DNA from: Hyphomicrobium_A sp044507625
Lineage (GTDB): Bacteria > Pseudomonadota > Alphaproteobacteria > Rhizobiales > Hyphomicrobiaceae
Direction of reading: 5' to 3'
Assembly: GCA_044507625.1 (NCBI GenBank)
Contig: JBIQJE010000005.1
Location: 62,001-126,000 of the forward strand
DNA length: 64,000 nucleotides
Below are positions 50,326 through 58,178 of the stretch, one piece after another; the first letter of the stretch is position 1, and each line of letters opens with the position of its first letter. The notes below the pieces were generated by a model. That model worked only from the letters and a program-made list of their open reading frames with translations. It ran no database searches and was not told the DNA's origin. Made by a program: the position numbers and the translations under genes.

Positions 50326-50886
50326 CTAGTGATGCACACCCTCGATGACCGGCACGCGCACGGGCGTAAACGCGGCCACGACTTCATCGGCCGCACGCGC
50401 AACGCGACTGGCGAGAGGCGGGCTCGACACGCGTCCGTCCATGATCTCCTCGCTCTGGCCGAAGAGGCCGGTGGTCATGGTGTGCATGGAAAAGAACCCC
50501 ATGAGGGGACGCAGCTGATGTTCGATCACCAGACCGTGCAGCGCAGAGCCACCCGTTGCGCACAGGACAGCCTTGCGCTCACGCATGGCATCGCGGTCGA
50601 CAAGGTCGAAGAAATGCTTCAGGATACCCGTGTAAGTCGCACGGTAGACGGGCGTTCCCACGACAAGGAGATCAGCGCGCTCGGTGATACGCAGGAGTTC
50701 CTCTCCACGCGTCGTGATGTCGGGTCGCGTCAGGCCGCTCATGAATTCGTGGCCCACGTCGGCCAGCGTGATCTGGTAGGTGGTGAACTGCATCCGTGCG
50801 GCGATAGCATCCGCAACCGCGTTGAGCAGCACGCCCGTGCGCGAAGGCTTTGTCGGGCTGCCGTTAATAACCACCATCGTCCGCAT
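50326..50886 (-). CDS. NAD(P)H-dependent FMN reductase, SsuE/MsuE type
   Basis: 186 residues. Flavodoxin-like fold: MVVINGSPTKPSRTGVLLNAVADAI binds the FMN phosphate, then ADLLVVGTPVYRATYTGILKHFFDLVDRDAM and AVLCATGGSALHGLVIEHQLRPLMGFF, all typical of SsuE/MsuE. It reduces FMN for a two-component monooxygenase. First gene of the operon with sfnG, ribBA, flavin reductase and ribF; a promoter and operator lie at 50937-50980. Either this or the HpaC-type reductase could serve DmoA. Confidence 0.93.
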   Translation of the reverse strand: MRTMVVINGSPTKPSRTGVLLNAVADAIAARMQFTTYQITLADVGHEFMSGLTRPDITTRGEELLRITERADLLVVGTPVYRATYTGILKHFFDLVDRDAMRERKAVLCATGGSALHGLVIEHQLRPLMGFFSMHTMTTGLFGQSEEIMDGRVSSPPLASRVARAADEVVAAFTPVRVPVIEGVHH

Positions 50887-50936
50887 TCAACCGTTCCCCA
50901 TAAACCCCATAGCCGCTATTTAGTCGCCTGATCGAT

Positions 50937-50952
50937 TGTATCGATCGGTCCA
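50937..50952. promoter_or_regulatory. Operator upstream of the ssuE-sfnG-rib operon
   Basis: TGTATCGATCGGTCCA, matching the dmoA and membrane-protein sites. It begins at the last base of the -10 box of the - strand promoter, the same geometry as at dmoA. Confidence 0.65.
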
Positions 50953-50980
50953 TCATGGCTCCAAATTATGATGGATGCAA
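50952..50980 (-). promoter_or_regulatory. Promoter of the ssuE-sfnG-rib operon
   Basis: On the - strand: -35 TTGCAT (50975-50980), 17-bp spacer, -10 CATGAT (50952-50957). The CGCTTGCA element of the dmoA promoter recurs here (50976-50983). The -10 is weak, so an activator or other factor may help. Confidence 0.55.
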
Positions 50981-51060
50981 GCGACGTTTCCTTTACATCG
51001 CAATTACACAACTGCTCTTTTGCTGAATTAACGCCAACGATATCTCTTTTGCGATGCCGC

Positions 51061-51094
51061 AAAAAAAAGATGACCCGAGAGATAGCTCTCGGGC
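51061..51094 (-). terminator. Terminator of the porin gene
   Basis: On the - strand: CCCGAGAG / CTCTCGGG stem with a 4-nt loop, then TCATC and a run of eight T, about 35 bp after the porin stop. Confidence 0.93.
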
Positions 51095-51127
51095 CAAGTC
51101 TGGGAGTTAGTTGCGCGTGGATTTCGC

Positions 51128-52423
51128 TCAGAAGTTTATGAATGCGCCGAATACCACCGTTTGCATCGGCTTCGTATCGACGCCCGGAACGTGGACCTCG
51201 TGATCGCGATAGCGAAGCCACATCGACATCGCGGCGGCATCGATTTCCTGGACAGCACCGAAGCCCCAGAAAGTGGCGTACGAGCCATCGATCACCCGCG
51301 AGGTGTCGTCCGTCACGTCGGCCGGCGTGCCGCCATCGTTGACGATGTTCGCGCCGTTGGTGCCGCGCAGGTATTCGCCGTAGGGAATGGTCGCACCGAT
51401 CGACATGAGATTGAGGCGTACGCCGGTCTTGGCGTAGTAGGTGTCCGTCGCCGGATTGTTCAGCGGGTTGGCGGTCTGATCGAGGTGTCCCCAACCACCG
51501 AGCGCGAACCAGCCGGACGGCACGTGCTGCAGATAAAGACCGGCCTGGGTGTACTCGAGCTTTCCGCCCAGCGGGGCGCCAAGAGATTCGTCGGTGGTTT
51601 CACCGTAGGTCACGATGCTGGCAACTTTGACGTCGCCGAGCGTATTGGCGTAGCGGCCCGCGACCGCCCAGGCGTCGTCCTCACCCCACGATGCGGACAT
51701 CGAGAAGCCGCCAAACGCGGGTGAATCGTACCGTACGTTATCGCGAGGCAAGCCATCGCAGTCGCCCGGACCGCCGCCCCAGCCACGGCACGAGACGGCA
51801 TTGCCCCAGGTGAGCGAGTTGCCCGCCGCGAAGTTGCCGCGCACGTTGAAGCCGAACACGTCGTAGGCCACCCAGTACGCGGCGGCGAGCGTGCCGGAGC
51901 TATCGAGCGAGACGATCGCGTTATCGTCAGCCGATGACTGCAATCCGACGCTGAGCTTGCCGAGCCGCTCGCTCTTCAGGAACCAGTAGGAATAGAGAAC
52001 CTGCGTGGCATTGGGCACGCCGACGAGCGCCGCGGGGCCGTGCGGCGTATTCTGGTTCGTCGTGTACACGTCGCTGGTGACGGCTTCGATGTGCAGAACG
52101 AAACCCGCAGATACGTCCTGGGTGATCTGCGCCTTACCGACGAAATTGAAGTTGCTCGCGAAGGCCGTGCCGAGGCCGGTGACGTAGACGTTGGATTCGA
52201 CGCCGTCGTCCCAATACATCATCTGCTCGGAGACCCAGCCCGAGACCGTCAGCGATACTTTGCGATTGCCTTTTCGCGCGGCGGTTTCTTCGAGCTCGGC
52301 GATGCGCTCCTCGAGATCCGCGCAGCAGCTACCGCTGAAGTCGGCCGCGGCGGCCGGGAGCACAAACGCACACGATAACGCGCTGGCAAGCAACGCTGTT
52401 CGGCCTTTACCCATTCGAATCAT
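51128..52423 (-). CDS. Outer-membrane porin (alphaproteobacterial type)
   Basis: 431 residues from ATG 52423, GGGGAA upstream. Signal peptide (~1-23, ends PAAAA); SCCADLEERIAELEETAARKGN is the short N-terminal coiled segment typical of porin_2/Omp2b-like proteins, then a 16-strand-type barrel ending in Phe (FGAFINF). It probably lets small hydrophilic molecules, here perhaps organosulfur compounds such as dimethylsulfone, across the outer membrane. Same strand as the island, between the membrane protein and ssuE, with a degenerate operator upstream and its own terminator. Confidence 0.9.
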   Translation of the reverse strand: MIRMGKGRTALLASALSCAFVLPAAAADFSGSCCADLEERIAELEETAARKGNRKVSLTVSGWVSEQMMYWDDGVESNVYVTGLGTAFASNFNFVGKAQITQDVSAGFVLHIEAVTSDVYTTNQNTPHGPAALVGVPNATQVLYSYWFLKSERLGKLSVGLQSSADDNAIVSLDSSGTLAAAYWVAYDVFGFNVRGNFAAGNSLTWGNAVSCRGWGGGPGDCDGLPRDNVRYDSPAFGGFSMSASWGEDDAWAVAGRYANTLGDVKVASIVTYGETTDESLGAPLGGKLEYTQAGLYLQHVPSGWFALGGWGHLDQTANPLNNPATDTYYAKTGVRLNLMSIGATIPYGEYLRGTNGANIVNDGGTPADVTDDTSRVIDGSYATFWGFGAVQEIDAAAMSMWLRYRDHEVHVPGVDTKPMQTVVFGAFINF

Positions 52424-52462
52424 AGTGTTCCCCATCGAGTCGGTTTTTTGTTGTGGAAACGC

Positions 52463-52482
52463 TATACTGACCATTCGGTACA
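52463..52482. promoter_or_regulatory. Degenerate operator-like site upstream of the porin gene
   Basis: TATACTGACCATTCGGTACA: one half (CGGTACA) matches the island operator, the other half is diverged and 4 bp further away. Weak evidence that the porin belongs to the same regulon. Confidence 0.25.
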
Positions 52483-52641
52483 CGCATAGTGCGAAAAAGC
52501 ACCGCCTCCGCACATTTTTCCACGGGCTATGAACAGGCGCGCATCACTGCTGCGATGCGATGGCGATGTGTAGGGCGGAAGCGCCCGGCGCGTTGCCTGA
52601 CCCGCACCGGGCGCCCGCAGCGTGGCTTGAGCAGGAGGTAC

Positions 52642-53715
52642 TCAAGCTACGTCATCCCACTCCCCGGGTGTCTTCTGGCCGGCCCACAGATACGGCTCCT
52701 GGAGACCGATACCGAACACCAACGGGATCACCAGCGACCAGTTCACGCCCATGTATGCGTAGGTCAGAAGCTCCTCCATGCTGCCGAAGACGGGACCGAC
52801 AAGCTTGACGAGCAGACTGGCGACGACCACGTCCAGCACCAGGTAGAAGGCGCACGCGAGCAGTCCGCCCCACGGCATCCGGATCATCGAGAACGGCCAG
52901 TTATGCGTGATGATCGGCATCGCATAGTTGATGGACGTCGCCGTGAAGAAGCAGAGCAGCCAGAAGCTATCGTCGGTGAAGTGGCCCATCGACCAGAACG
53001 AAGAGATGGGTGACTTGTCAAACTGCCAGAGGCCGGCGGCGGCGGAGATCTGGAAGCACAGTGCGGCTACCGCGAAGAGCGTCGCCATCATGACGACCGC
53101 GCGGCCCGGCTGCTGCAATCCGCGCGTCAGGTAGGAGAGCGTGCCCGTGCCCAGCCCGACGAGCAGGAACGGGAACCACCACGCAGGCACCCATTTCACG
53201 GCCGAGTGCGTGATGAGGTAGGTGAGGCCGGTGAACAGGACCAGGTAGAGGAAGAACTGCCGACGGGGAGGCAGCTTCGCCGCCAGGAAGCCACCGCCCG
53301 CGAAGCAGAAGAAGGCGAGCAGGAACCATGTCGTCCCCACCAGCGGGAAGATACCGTCCACGCCGGGGCCGATGAGGAAGATGAGCTTCGCGCTCCACCA
53401 CCCCAGGATCCACGACGCCGCAACGACGAGGAGACCGCGCGTTGTAGTGTTCTGGATTCCATTGAACGGCCAGAATCCGCATACGACGAAGAAGCAGGCC
53501 CACCAGGCCGAGAAGATCTGCCAGCTCACATTGTCGAGCCAGAACGACTTGGCGATCTCCTCACCCTGCCATGGGCCGATCGGATTACTGATGACCCACA
53601 GGTTGACGAGATAACAGGAGACGATGGAAAGACCGTAGATCCAGAGAAAGCCCTTTACGGCTTCATTGGCCCTGAACGGCGATACTGAAGGCGCTATTGT
53701 TGTCGTTGTTGTCAT
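52642..53715 (-). CDS. Trp-rich multi-pass membrane protein, family not recognised
   Basis: 357 residues from ATG 53715, with AAGGGGGG 3-4 bases upstream. About eight to ten membrane helices (first at ~20-42, FLWIYGLSIVSCYLVNLWVI; last at ~315-338). Unusually rich in Trp and Phe, with WWACFFVVCGFWPFNG and DKSPISSFWSMGHFTDDSFW in loops that may bind ligand. No transporter family comes to mind. Position at the head of the organosulfur island with two operator copies upstream suggests an uptake or sensing role for a volatile sulfur compound. This is inference only. Confidence 0.8.
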   Translation of the reverse strand: MTTTTTIAPSVSPFRANEAVKGFLWIYGLSIVSCYLVNLWVISNPIGPWQGEEIAKSFWLDNVSWQIFSAWWACFFVVCGFWPFNGIQNTTTRGLLVVAASWILGWWSAKLIFLIGPGVDGIFPLVGTTWFLLAFFCFAGGGFLAAKLPPRRQFFLYLVLFTGLTYLITHSAVKWVPAWWFPFLLVGLGTGTLSYLTRGLQQPGRAVVMMATLFAVAALCFQISAAAGLWQFDKSPISSFWSMGHFTDDSFWLLCFFTATSINYAMPIITHNWPFSMIRMPWGGLLACAFYLVLDVVVASLLVKLVGPVFGSMEELLTYAYMGVNWSLVIPLVFGIGLQEPYLWAGQKTPGEWDDVA

Positions 53716-54451
53716 TTTCCCCCCTTACGGGTTTTGGCTATTTTAAATCTTAGAACCCCGCATTTTTTGGGCGTCGGCGCGCTAGAACGGAAATGTACCG
53801 ATAGGTCACTTTATGTGTATCGACCGGTACAGCAAGGTCAAAAAGAATGCAAGCGCTGTCTTCAGTCGACTGCACATCGACCTGCAGAAAGACGAAAAAT
53901 TGTTGCGTTGCGGTGGTTTTTTGCGCTGCAAAAACTCAATATGCGGCGCGTTGCTCGGCTTCGCAGGAGCGCCGGAAACGACTTTTTTTCGGGCCGTTAG
54001 CTAATCAGCGTTCGACGCCTGTCTAAGGGAACGCCGCCCTGCCGGAAGCTTATCTCCATATGACCGGCTGCGAGGGTTTGCAAGGGTGACGGCGCCGGGG
54101 GTCGCCCCCGAAACTCACGGCATAACCTGTGGGAAGCGACGAATCTGGCGGACCAGGATCGGAAGAATCGCGAGCGAGGGGAACCACCCTGCGCGGGGCT
54201 CTTGCTGATCACCGTGGCGTTGCTCCAATCCGCACATCATTCGCCAATAGGAGAATTCCGAGACGTTGCAGCACGGAAGGGAGGCGCCTACGTGCTCAAG
54301 AACGGGTGACCGCTCGCAACTTGCCTTCCCTCTGGCCTATCCGTCTCGGGGCGATCACCGCAGGCATCTTCAGCCTCGACAAGACGTGCGTTCGACGGAC
54401 GGGCGGCGGGATGTAAGACTGCGGACGATAGATCATCCATGGAGGCGAATG
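53716..54451. other. Intergenic region between the membrane protein and the cupin gene
   Basis: About 740 bp. Beside the operator pair it shows no convincing gene; short ORFs near 53734 and 53813 lack domains. A GGGGG-TCG-CCCCC hairpin occurs near 54098-54111. An AT-rich segment (53735-53930) probably holds the membrane-protein promoter. Confidence 0.4.
53794..53831. promoter_or_regulatory. Two operator copies upstream of the membrane-protein gene
   Basis: TGTATCGACCGGTACA at 53816-53831 is the best palindrome in the set. TGTACCGATAGGTCAC at 53794-53809 is a weaker copy 22 bp away, about two helical turns. A possible -35 TTGACC (53836-53841) lies beside it. The CGCTTGCA element is at 53848-53855. 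Confidence 0.65.
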
Positions 54452-54940
54452 ATGCGGCGAATTCTGGCGTTAGCCGTTGCAGGCCTTACCCTGGCGGTGA
54501 TACCGCGGGCCGGACTCGCGCAGAGCGATCAGATCGAGCGGTTGACCATCGCAAAGATGGAGAACTTCGAGCTGAACAGCATGGCGTGGAAGCACGAGCC
54601 GTTGCTTCCTGGATCTGCGGAGAGCGCGCTCATCGCGGGTGATCCCAGCAAGCCCGGCGTGTTCATGGCCTATCTTAAATTTCCCGCGAACTACGAGATC
54701 CCTGCCCACACCCATCCCTTCGCCGAAGTCATTACGGTGCTGAAGGGCACCGTCTGGAACGGGATGGGAGAAAAGCTCGATCGACAGAAAGGGGACAAGC
54801 TCGGCGTGGGCGCCAGCTTCACCTTGCCCGCCGGCCATGCCCACTATCTGTGGAACGAGGATGAGAGCGTCGTGCTCCTGACCGCGACGGGGCCATGGAA
54901 CATCACGTACGTCAATCCCAGCGACGATCCTCGCAAATAG
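54452..54940 (+). CDS. Secreted cupin-domain protein
   Basis: 162 residues from the second ATG (54452), with GGAGG 6 bases upstream. Signal peptide MRRILALAVAGLTLAVIPRA ends GLAQS. The cupin core has IPAHTHPFAEVITVLKGTVW (motif 1: two His and one Glu as metal ligands) and LPAGHAHYLWNEDESV (motif 2 His). Periplasmic small-molecule cupins act as isomerases, dioxygenases or binding proteins; the substrate is unknown. It follows the organosulfur island in the opposite orientation. Confidence 0.9.
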   Translation: MRRILALAVAGLTLAVIPRAGLAQSDQIERLTIAKMENFELNSMAWKHEPLLPGSAESALIAGDPSKPGVFMAYLKFPANYEIPAHTHPFAEVITVLKGTVWNGMGEKLDRQKGDKLGVGASFTLPAGHAHYLWNEDESVVLLTATGPWNITYVNPSDDPRK

Positions 54941-55092
54941 AGGTCCGAGGACGGCGGCGGCTATTCTATAGCCCCTCCGAAATCGAGGCGCGAGCGAGCG
55001 GCTACAGCGGAGTGGCGCGGACGTAGCGACCGCGATCCGCGCGGGAGTTGCGATGGCAGCTTTCCTTCGAGAGGCGCATACCCGGGACCGGG

Positions 55093-55496
55093 ATGCTCGG
55101 AGCACTCAAGCTGCGGCCTTCGCTGGCTTGGGGAGATCATATTGAAGAGCTGCGGGCACTTCCCGAAGCGAGCGAGGTTCGGGTCGCGCACTTGCACATG
55201 CCATTGTCGCGGAGCTTGAAGGGGGGATCGTGGGCTTTTGCAACAGTCCTTGCTGGTAAGGACGCTATTCAGTCCGAACGGGAAGACCTGTTCGTCGCGC
55301 CGGCGGTATGGCGAACGGGAGTAGGTGGAAAGCTCCTAGCCGAGGCTGAGCATCGTGCCGCCGGGCTCGAGGCACGACCGCTGCACGTCGTCGCCGGCGA
55401 GCGGGCTCGTCCCTTCCACGAAGCTTCGGGATATCGGCCGGAACGATCGCGACCGACTTTGCGCCTGCAGTCGAGCTGCACAAGGATCTGCCGTAA
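55093..55496 (+). pseudogene. Decayed GNAT acetyltransferase
   Basis: The remnant reads MLGALKLRPSLAWGDHIEEL ... in one frame. It then needs frame changes to read AHAIVAELEGGIVGF (~55199-55240), FATVLAGKD ... EREDLFVAPAVWRTGVGGKLLAEAE (the acetyl-CoA motif) and finally GTIATDFAPAVELHKDLP to a stop at 55494-55496. At least three indels are required, including one at a G6 run near 55221, so the gene is dead unless the sequence is poor here. Confidence 0.75.
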
Positions 55497-55581
55497 GCCT
55501 TGGATGTAGCGCATGCTGCCGTCGCTGATCGCCGTATAACGGGCGGCTATCGCGCGCTAAGGAAAGGCGATCGGCGGTGTT

Positions 55582-55675
55582 TGGCGGAGACGGAGGGATT
55601 CGAACCCTCGATACGCCTTTAAAAGCGTATAACGGTTTAGCAAACCGCCGCCTTCAGCCACTCGGCCACGTCTCC
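55582..55675 (-). tRNA. tRNA-Ser(GCU)
   Basis: 94 nt with encoded CCA. Acceptor GGAGACG / CGTCTCC with G discriminator, D-loop TGGCCGAGTGG, anticodon stem-loop CGGTTTGCTAAACCG giving anticodon GCU, a long variable arm (class II) with TACGCTTTTAAAAGCGTA and T-loop GGTTCGAATCC. Reads AGC/AGU codons. Confidence 0.98.
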
Positions 55676-55862
55676 ACAGGCCGTGCCCTAATAGAGGCGG
55701 GGTGAAGGGATTGCAAGCCGTGCTTGAGGTCGGCCCCCGCTATCCCTGCGCCAGCGTCCACTTCGGGCGATACGTCTTGACGCACTTTGCTGCGGACGCC
55801 ATCGTTCCGGCGCTGAAATCACGTGATCGGCCACGAAGGCGGACCAGAAAAGGGGTGGACTC

Positions 55863-56441
55863 ATGCGGGTGCGGTTGCTTGCCGTCCTCGTGCCGGGTGC
55901 ACTTTTCACCCTCGGCGCGGGCGTAGCGGCGCAGGAATTTTGCGTCAGTTGCTCCGGTCCGGAGGCGAACTATCGCTGCCTCATCGGTGGCGAGGCGACG
56001 GCTGCCGCCCGCTCCTCGCGCGGCCAGTTCCTGTGCATTACCGAGCTGGCCAAGGCCGGTGGCCATGCGAGTTGCAGCGCCACGCGGGGACAGGCGACCC
56101 CCTGCCCCGGTGAGACACGCACGGTGATGTTCTCGCTCGCCGGCCCCGGGGACATCGCGGTGGGCGCAGAGACGCAGGATTTTGGACCCACGGGGGCTGG
56201 GTCCACGGGAGCCCATGGGGCATCCGAGGCGCCGCTACCACCGCCCGCAACGGATCATGCGTCCGAGGCCGTTCCCCCACCGCCCAGCGACGAGAATGGC
56301 GCTCCAGCCGGCGAGAAGAAGAATGTCGTCGAGACGATCGCCAGCAAGACGGGCAAGGCCTTCAGCGACACCGGCAAAGCGGTTGGGAAGGCGATGAAGA
56401 AGTCGTGGGATTGCGTCGCCTCGTTCTTCGGCAGCTGCTGA
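55863..56441 (+). CDS. Secreted hypothetical protein
   Basis: 192 residues; signal peptide MRVRLLAVLVPGALFTLGAG ends VAAQ. The mature N-terminal ~85 residues hold six cysteines (EFCVSCSGPEANYRCLIGG, LCITEL, ASCSAT, PCPG), suggesting a disulfide-knit periplasmic domain. A Pro/Gly-rich linker and an amphipathic Lys-rich helix (~160-180) follow, ending CVASFFGSC. Family not recognised; a Rhizobiales-specific envelope protein is likely. Confidence 0.8.
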   Translation: MRVRLLAVLVPGALFTLGAGVAAQEFCVSCSGPEANYRCLIGGEATAAARSSRGQFLCITELAKAGGHASCSATRGQATPCPGETRTVMFSLAGPGDIAVGAETQDFGPTGAGSTGAHGASEAPLPPPATDHASEAVPPPPSDENGAPAGEKKNVVETIASKTGKAFSDTGKAVGKAMKKSWDCVASFFGSC

Positions 56442-56597
56442 GCGGATATCGAAACGGCACTGCACCCAAGCGCGGCGAGCGGTCATCCGGCGACTGCCAC
56501 GCGTTTGCACGGTGCGCGCGCATCCAATCCCGATCCGGCGCACCCGTAACGGCAGCGGGCACGCCGCACACGGCGTTCAGGCGGTTAGCACTGCGAA

Positions 56598-56867
56598 CTA
56601 ATGCCGGGCGATCCACTCGCGGGCGCGACGCTGGGCGCGCGAAATCTCCACCTTCGACATCTCACGCGAGATCTCGAAGCGGTAGCGCCGTGCTTCCTCG
56701 TTGCCGCGCATGGCAGCAAGGTTGAACCACTTGTGCGCTTCCACGAGATCGAGTTCCACATCCCGGCCTACGCAATACATAAGGCCGAGTTGGAAGAGAG
56801 CATCCGGCGCTGAGCCGTAATCCGTGCTCTCCTCAAGTCCGATTGATCCTAGCTCAAGCCGTGCCAT
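56598..56867 (-). CDS. Short Sel1-repeat protein
   Basis: 89 residues from ATG 56867 (MARLELGSIGLEESTDYGSA); the start at 56891 adds 8 residues. One Sel1-type repeat (ALFQLGLMYCVGRDVELDLVEAHKWFNLAAMRGNEEARRYR) is followed by a short helix (SKVEISRAQRRAREWIARH). Small soluble protein of this type are common in Rhizobiales; probably a protein-protein adaptor. Confidence 0.85.
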   Translation of the reverse strand: MARLELGSIGLEESTDYGSAPDALFQLGLMYCVGRDVELDLVEAHKWFNLAAMRGNEEARRYRFEISREMSKVEISRAQRRAREWIARH

Positions 56868-57107
56868 TTTCTTTTTGCCCCGTACACCCAACCATCGCGG
56901 ACACTGCCGCTCGGGAAACCATGGCGAAGGATGTCATCGAGGCGATGAAAACTGGTAAATCGATCACGGGCGATAAATGAACGTGTTGTCGCGAATGCGC
57001 ATCAAATCGGCGCAATCGCCTCGCTTCTGCGCACGTCGTAATTGCGCCTTCACCGTCATGGTTACCGGCGGCTAACCATAGTTCGAGGAAACGCGCCTCG
57101 CGCAAAG

Positions 57108-58082
57108 TTAAACCGTGAAAACGATCGATCCGGTGGTGCGGCGGCCTTCCAGATCGCGGTGCGCCTGCGCCGCCTCCTGCAGCGGGTATGTGCGGCTCGC
57201 ACCGACCTTGATCGCGCCCTTGCCGATCATGTCGAACAGCTCGGCGGCGTTGGCGATGAGATCATCGCGGCGCGCAACGTAGGTCATCAAGGTCGGCCGC
57301 GTTGCGAACAGAGATCCCTTCGCGGACAGGATCTGCATGTCGAACGGCGGCACCGGCCCAGACGCGTTGCCGAAGCTCACCCACAGACCCTTCGGCTTCA
57401 GGCAGTCGAGCGAAGAGGGAAACGTATCCTTGCCGACGCCGTCGTAGACGACATCGCAACCGGCGCCGCCGGTGATCTCGCGCACGCGCGCGACATAATC
57501 CTCGCGCCGGTAGTCGATGACGTGGGTGCATCCGGCCTCGCGCGCGAGCTGCGCCTTCTCCGGCGAGCCGACGGTGCCGATCATGGTCGCGCCCAGCGCC
57601 TTGGCCCATTGGCAGACGATGAGCCCCACGCCGCCCGCGGCCGCGTGAAACAGCAATGTCGTCCCTGGACCGACGCGATAGGTTTCGCGCAGAAGATATC
57701 GCGCGGTCATGCCCTGCAGCATCACCGAGGCAGCGGTCACGAAGTCGATATTGTCCGGCAGCTTGACGAGGCGGTCGGCCGGAATGAGCCGTTCCTGCGC
57801 GTAGGCGCCGAGCACGCCGGCGTAGGCGACCCGGTCGCCAACCGCGAGATCCGTTACGCCCTCGCCTATCGCCTCGACCGTGCCCGCGCCTTCCATGCCG
57901 ATGACGGCGGGGAAGCCTGCAAGCAGATAAAGGCCGCTGCGGTGGTAGACGTCGATGTAGTTGAGGCCCACGGCCTCCTGGCGCAGGCGCACTTCGCCGG
58001 GACCCGGCGCGCCGACATCGACCGCCTCCCAGGAAAAAACCTCAGGTCCACCCGTGGAGTGGATGCGAATTGCGTGCGCCAT
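57108..58082 (-). CDS. qor: NADPH:quinone oxidoreductase (zeta-crystallin type)
   Basis: 324 residues, medium-chain dehydrogenase/reductase fold without zinc ligands. The signature AGFPAVIGMEGAGTVEAIGEGVTDLAVGDRVAY, the NADPH-binding LLFHAAAGGVGLIVCQWAKALGATMIGTVGS and the C-terminal YPLQEAAQAHRDLEGRRTTGSIVFTV fit Qor. One-electron reduction of quinones, or a general aldehyde or enone reductase, is the expected activity. Stands alone. Confidence 0.93.
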   Translation of the reverse strand: MAHAIRIHSTGGPEVFSWEAVDVGAPGPGEVRLRQEAVGLNYIDVYHRSGLYLLAGFPAVIGMEGAGTVEAIGEGVTDLAVGDRVAYAGVLGAYAQERLIPADRLVKLPDNIDFVTAASVMLQGMTARYLLRETYRVGPGTTLLFHAAAGGVGLIVCQWAKALGATMIGTVGSPEKAQLAREAGCTHVIDYRREDYVARVREITGGAGCDVVYDGVGKDTFPSSLDCLKPKGLWVSFGNASGPVPPFDMQILSAKGSLFATRPTLMTYVARRDDLIANAAELFDMIGKGAIKVGASRTYPLQEAAQAHRDLEGRRTTGSIVFTV

Positions 58083-58178
58083 GTGCGGGCCTTTCGTAGC
58101 TTGCGGCCGCCCTTTCGCCTTGACGCGGCCATGGAGGCCTTCTACGGGCTTTAACCGCGCGCCGACAAGGGACCGAGA

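Noticed and set aside
55048..55509. Intact 153-codon gene
   Set aside because: Only the middle looks like GNAT; both ends fit better in other frames, so it is called a pseudogene.
55582..55675. Attachment site for a mobile element at tRNA-Ser
   Set aside because: No integrase, direct repeat of the tRNA end or atypical base composition was seen nearby.
56932..56988. 19-codon + ORF MAKDVIEAMKTGKSITGDK
   Set aside because: Compact and protein-like, but no ribosome site was found and it is too short to support without expression data.
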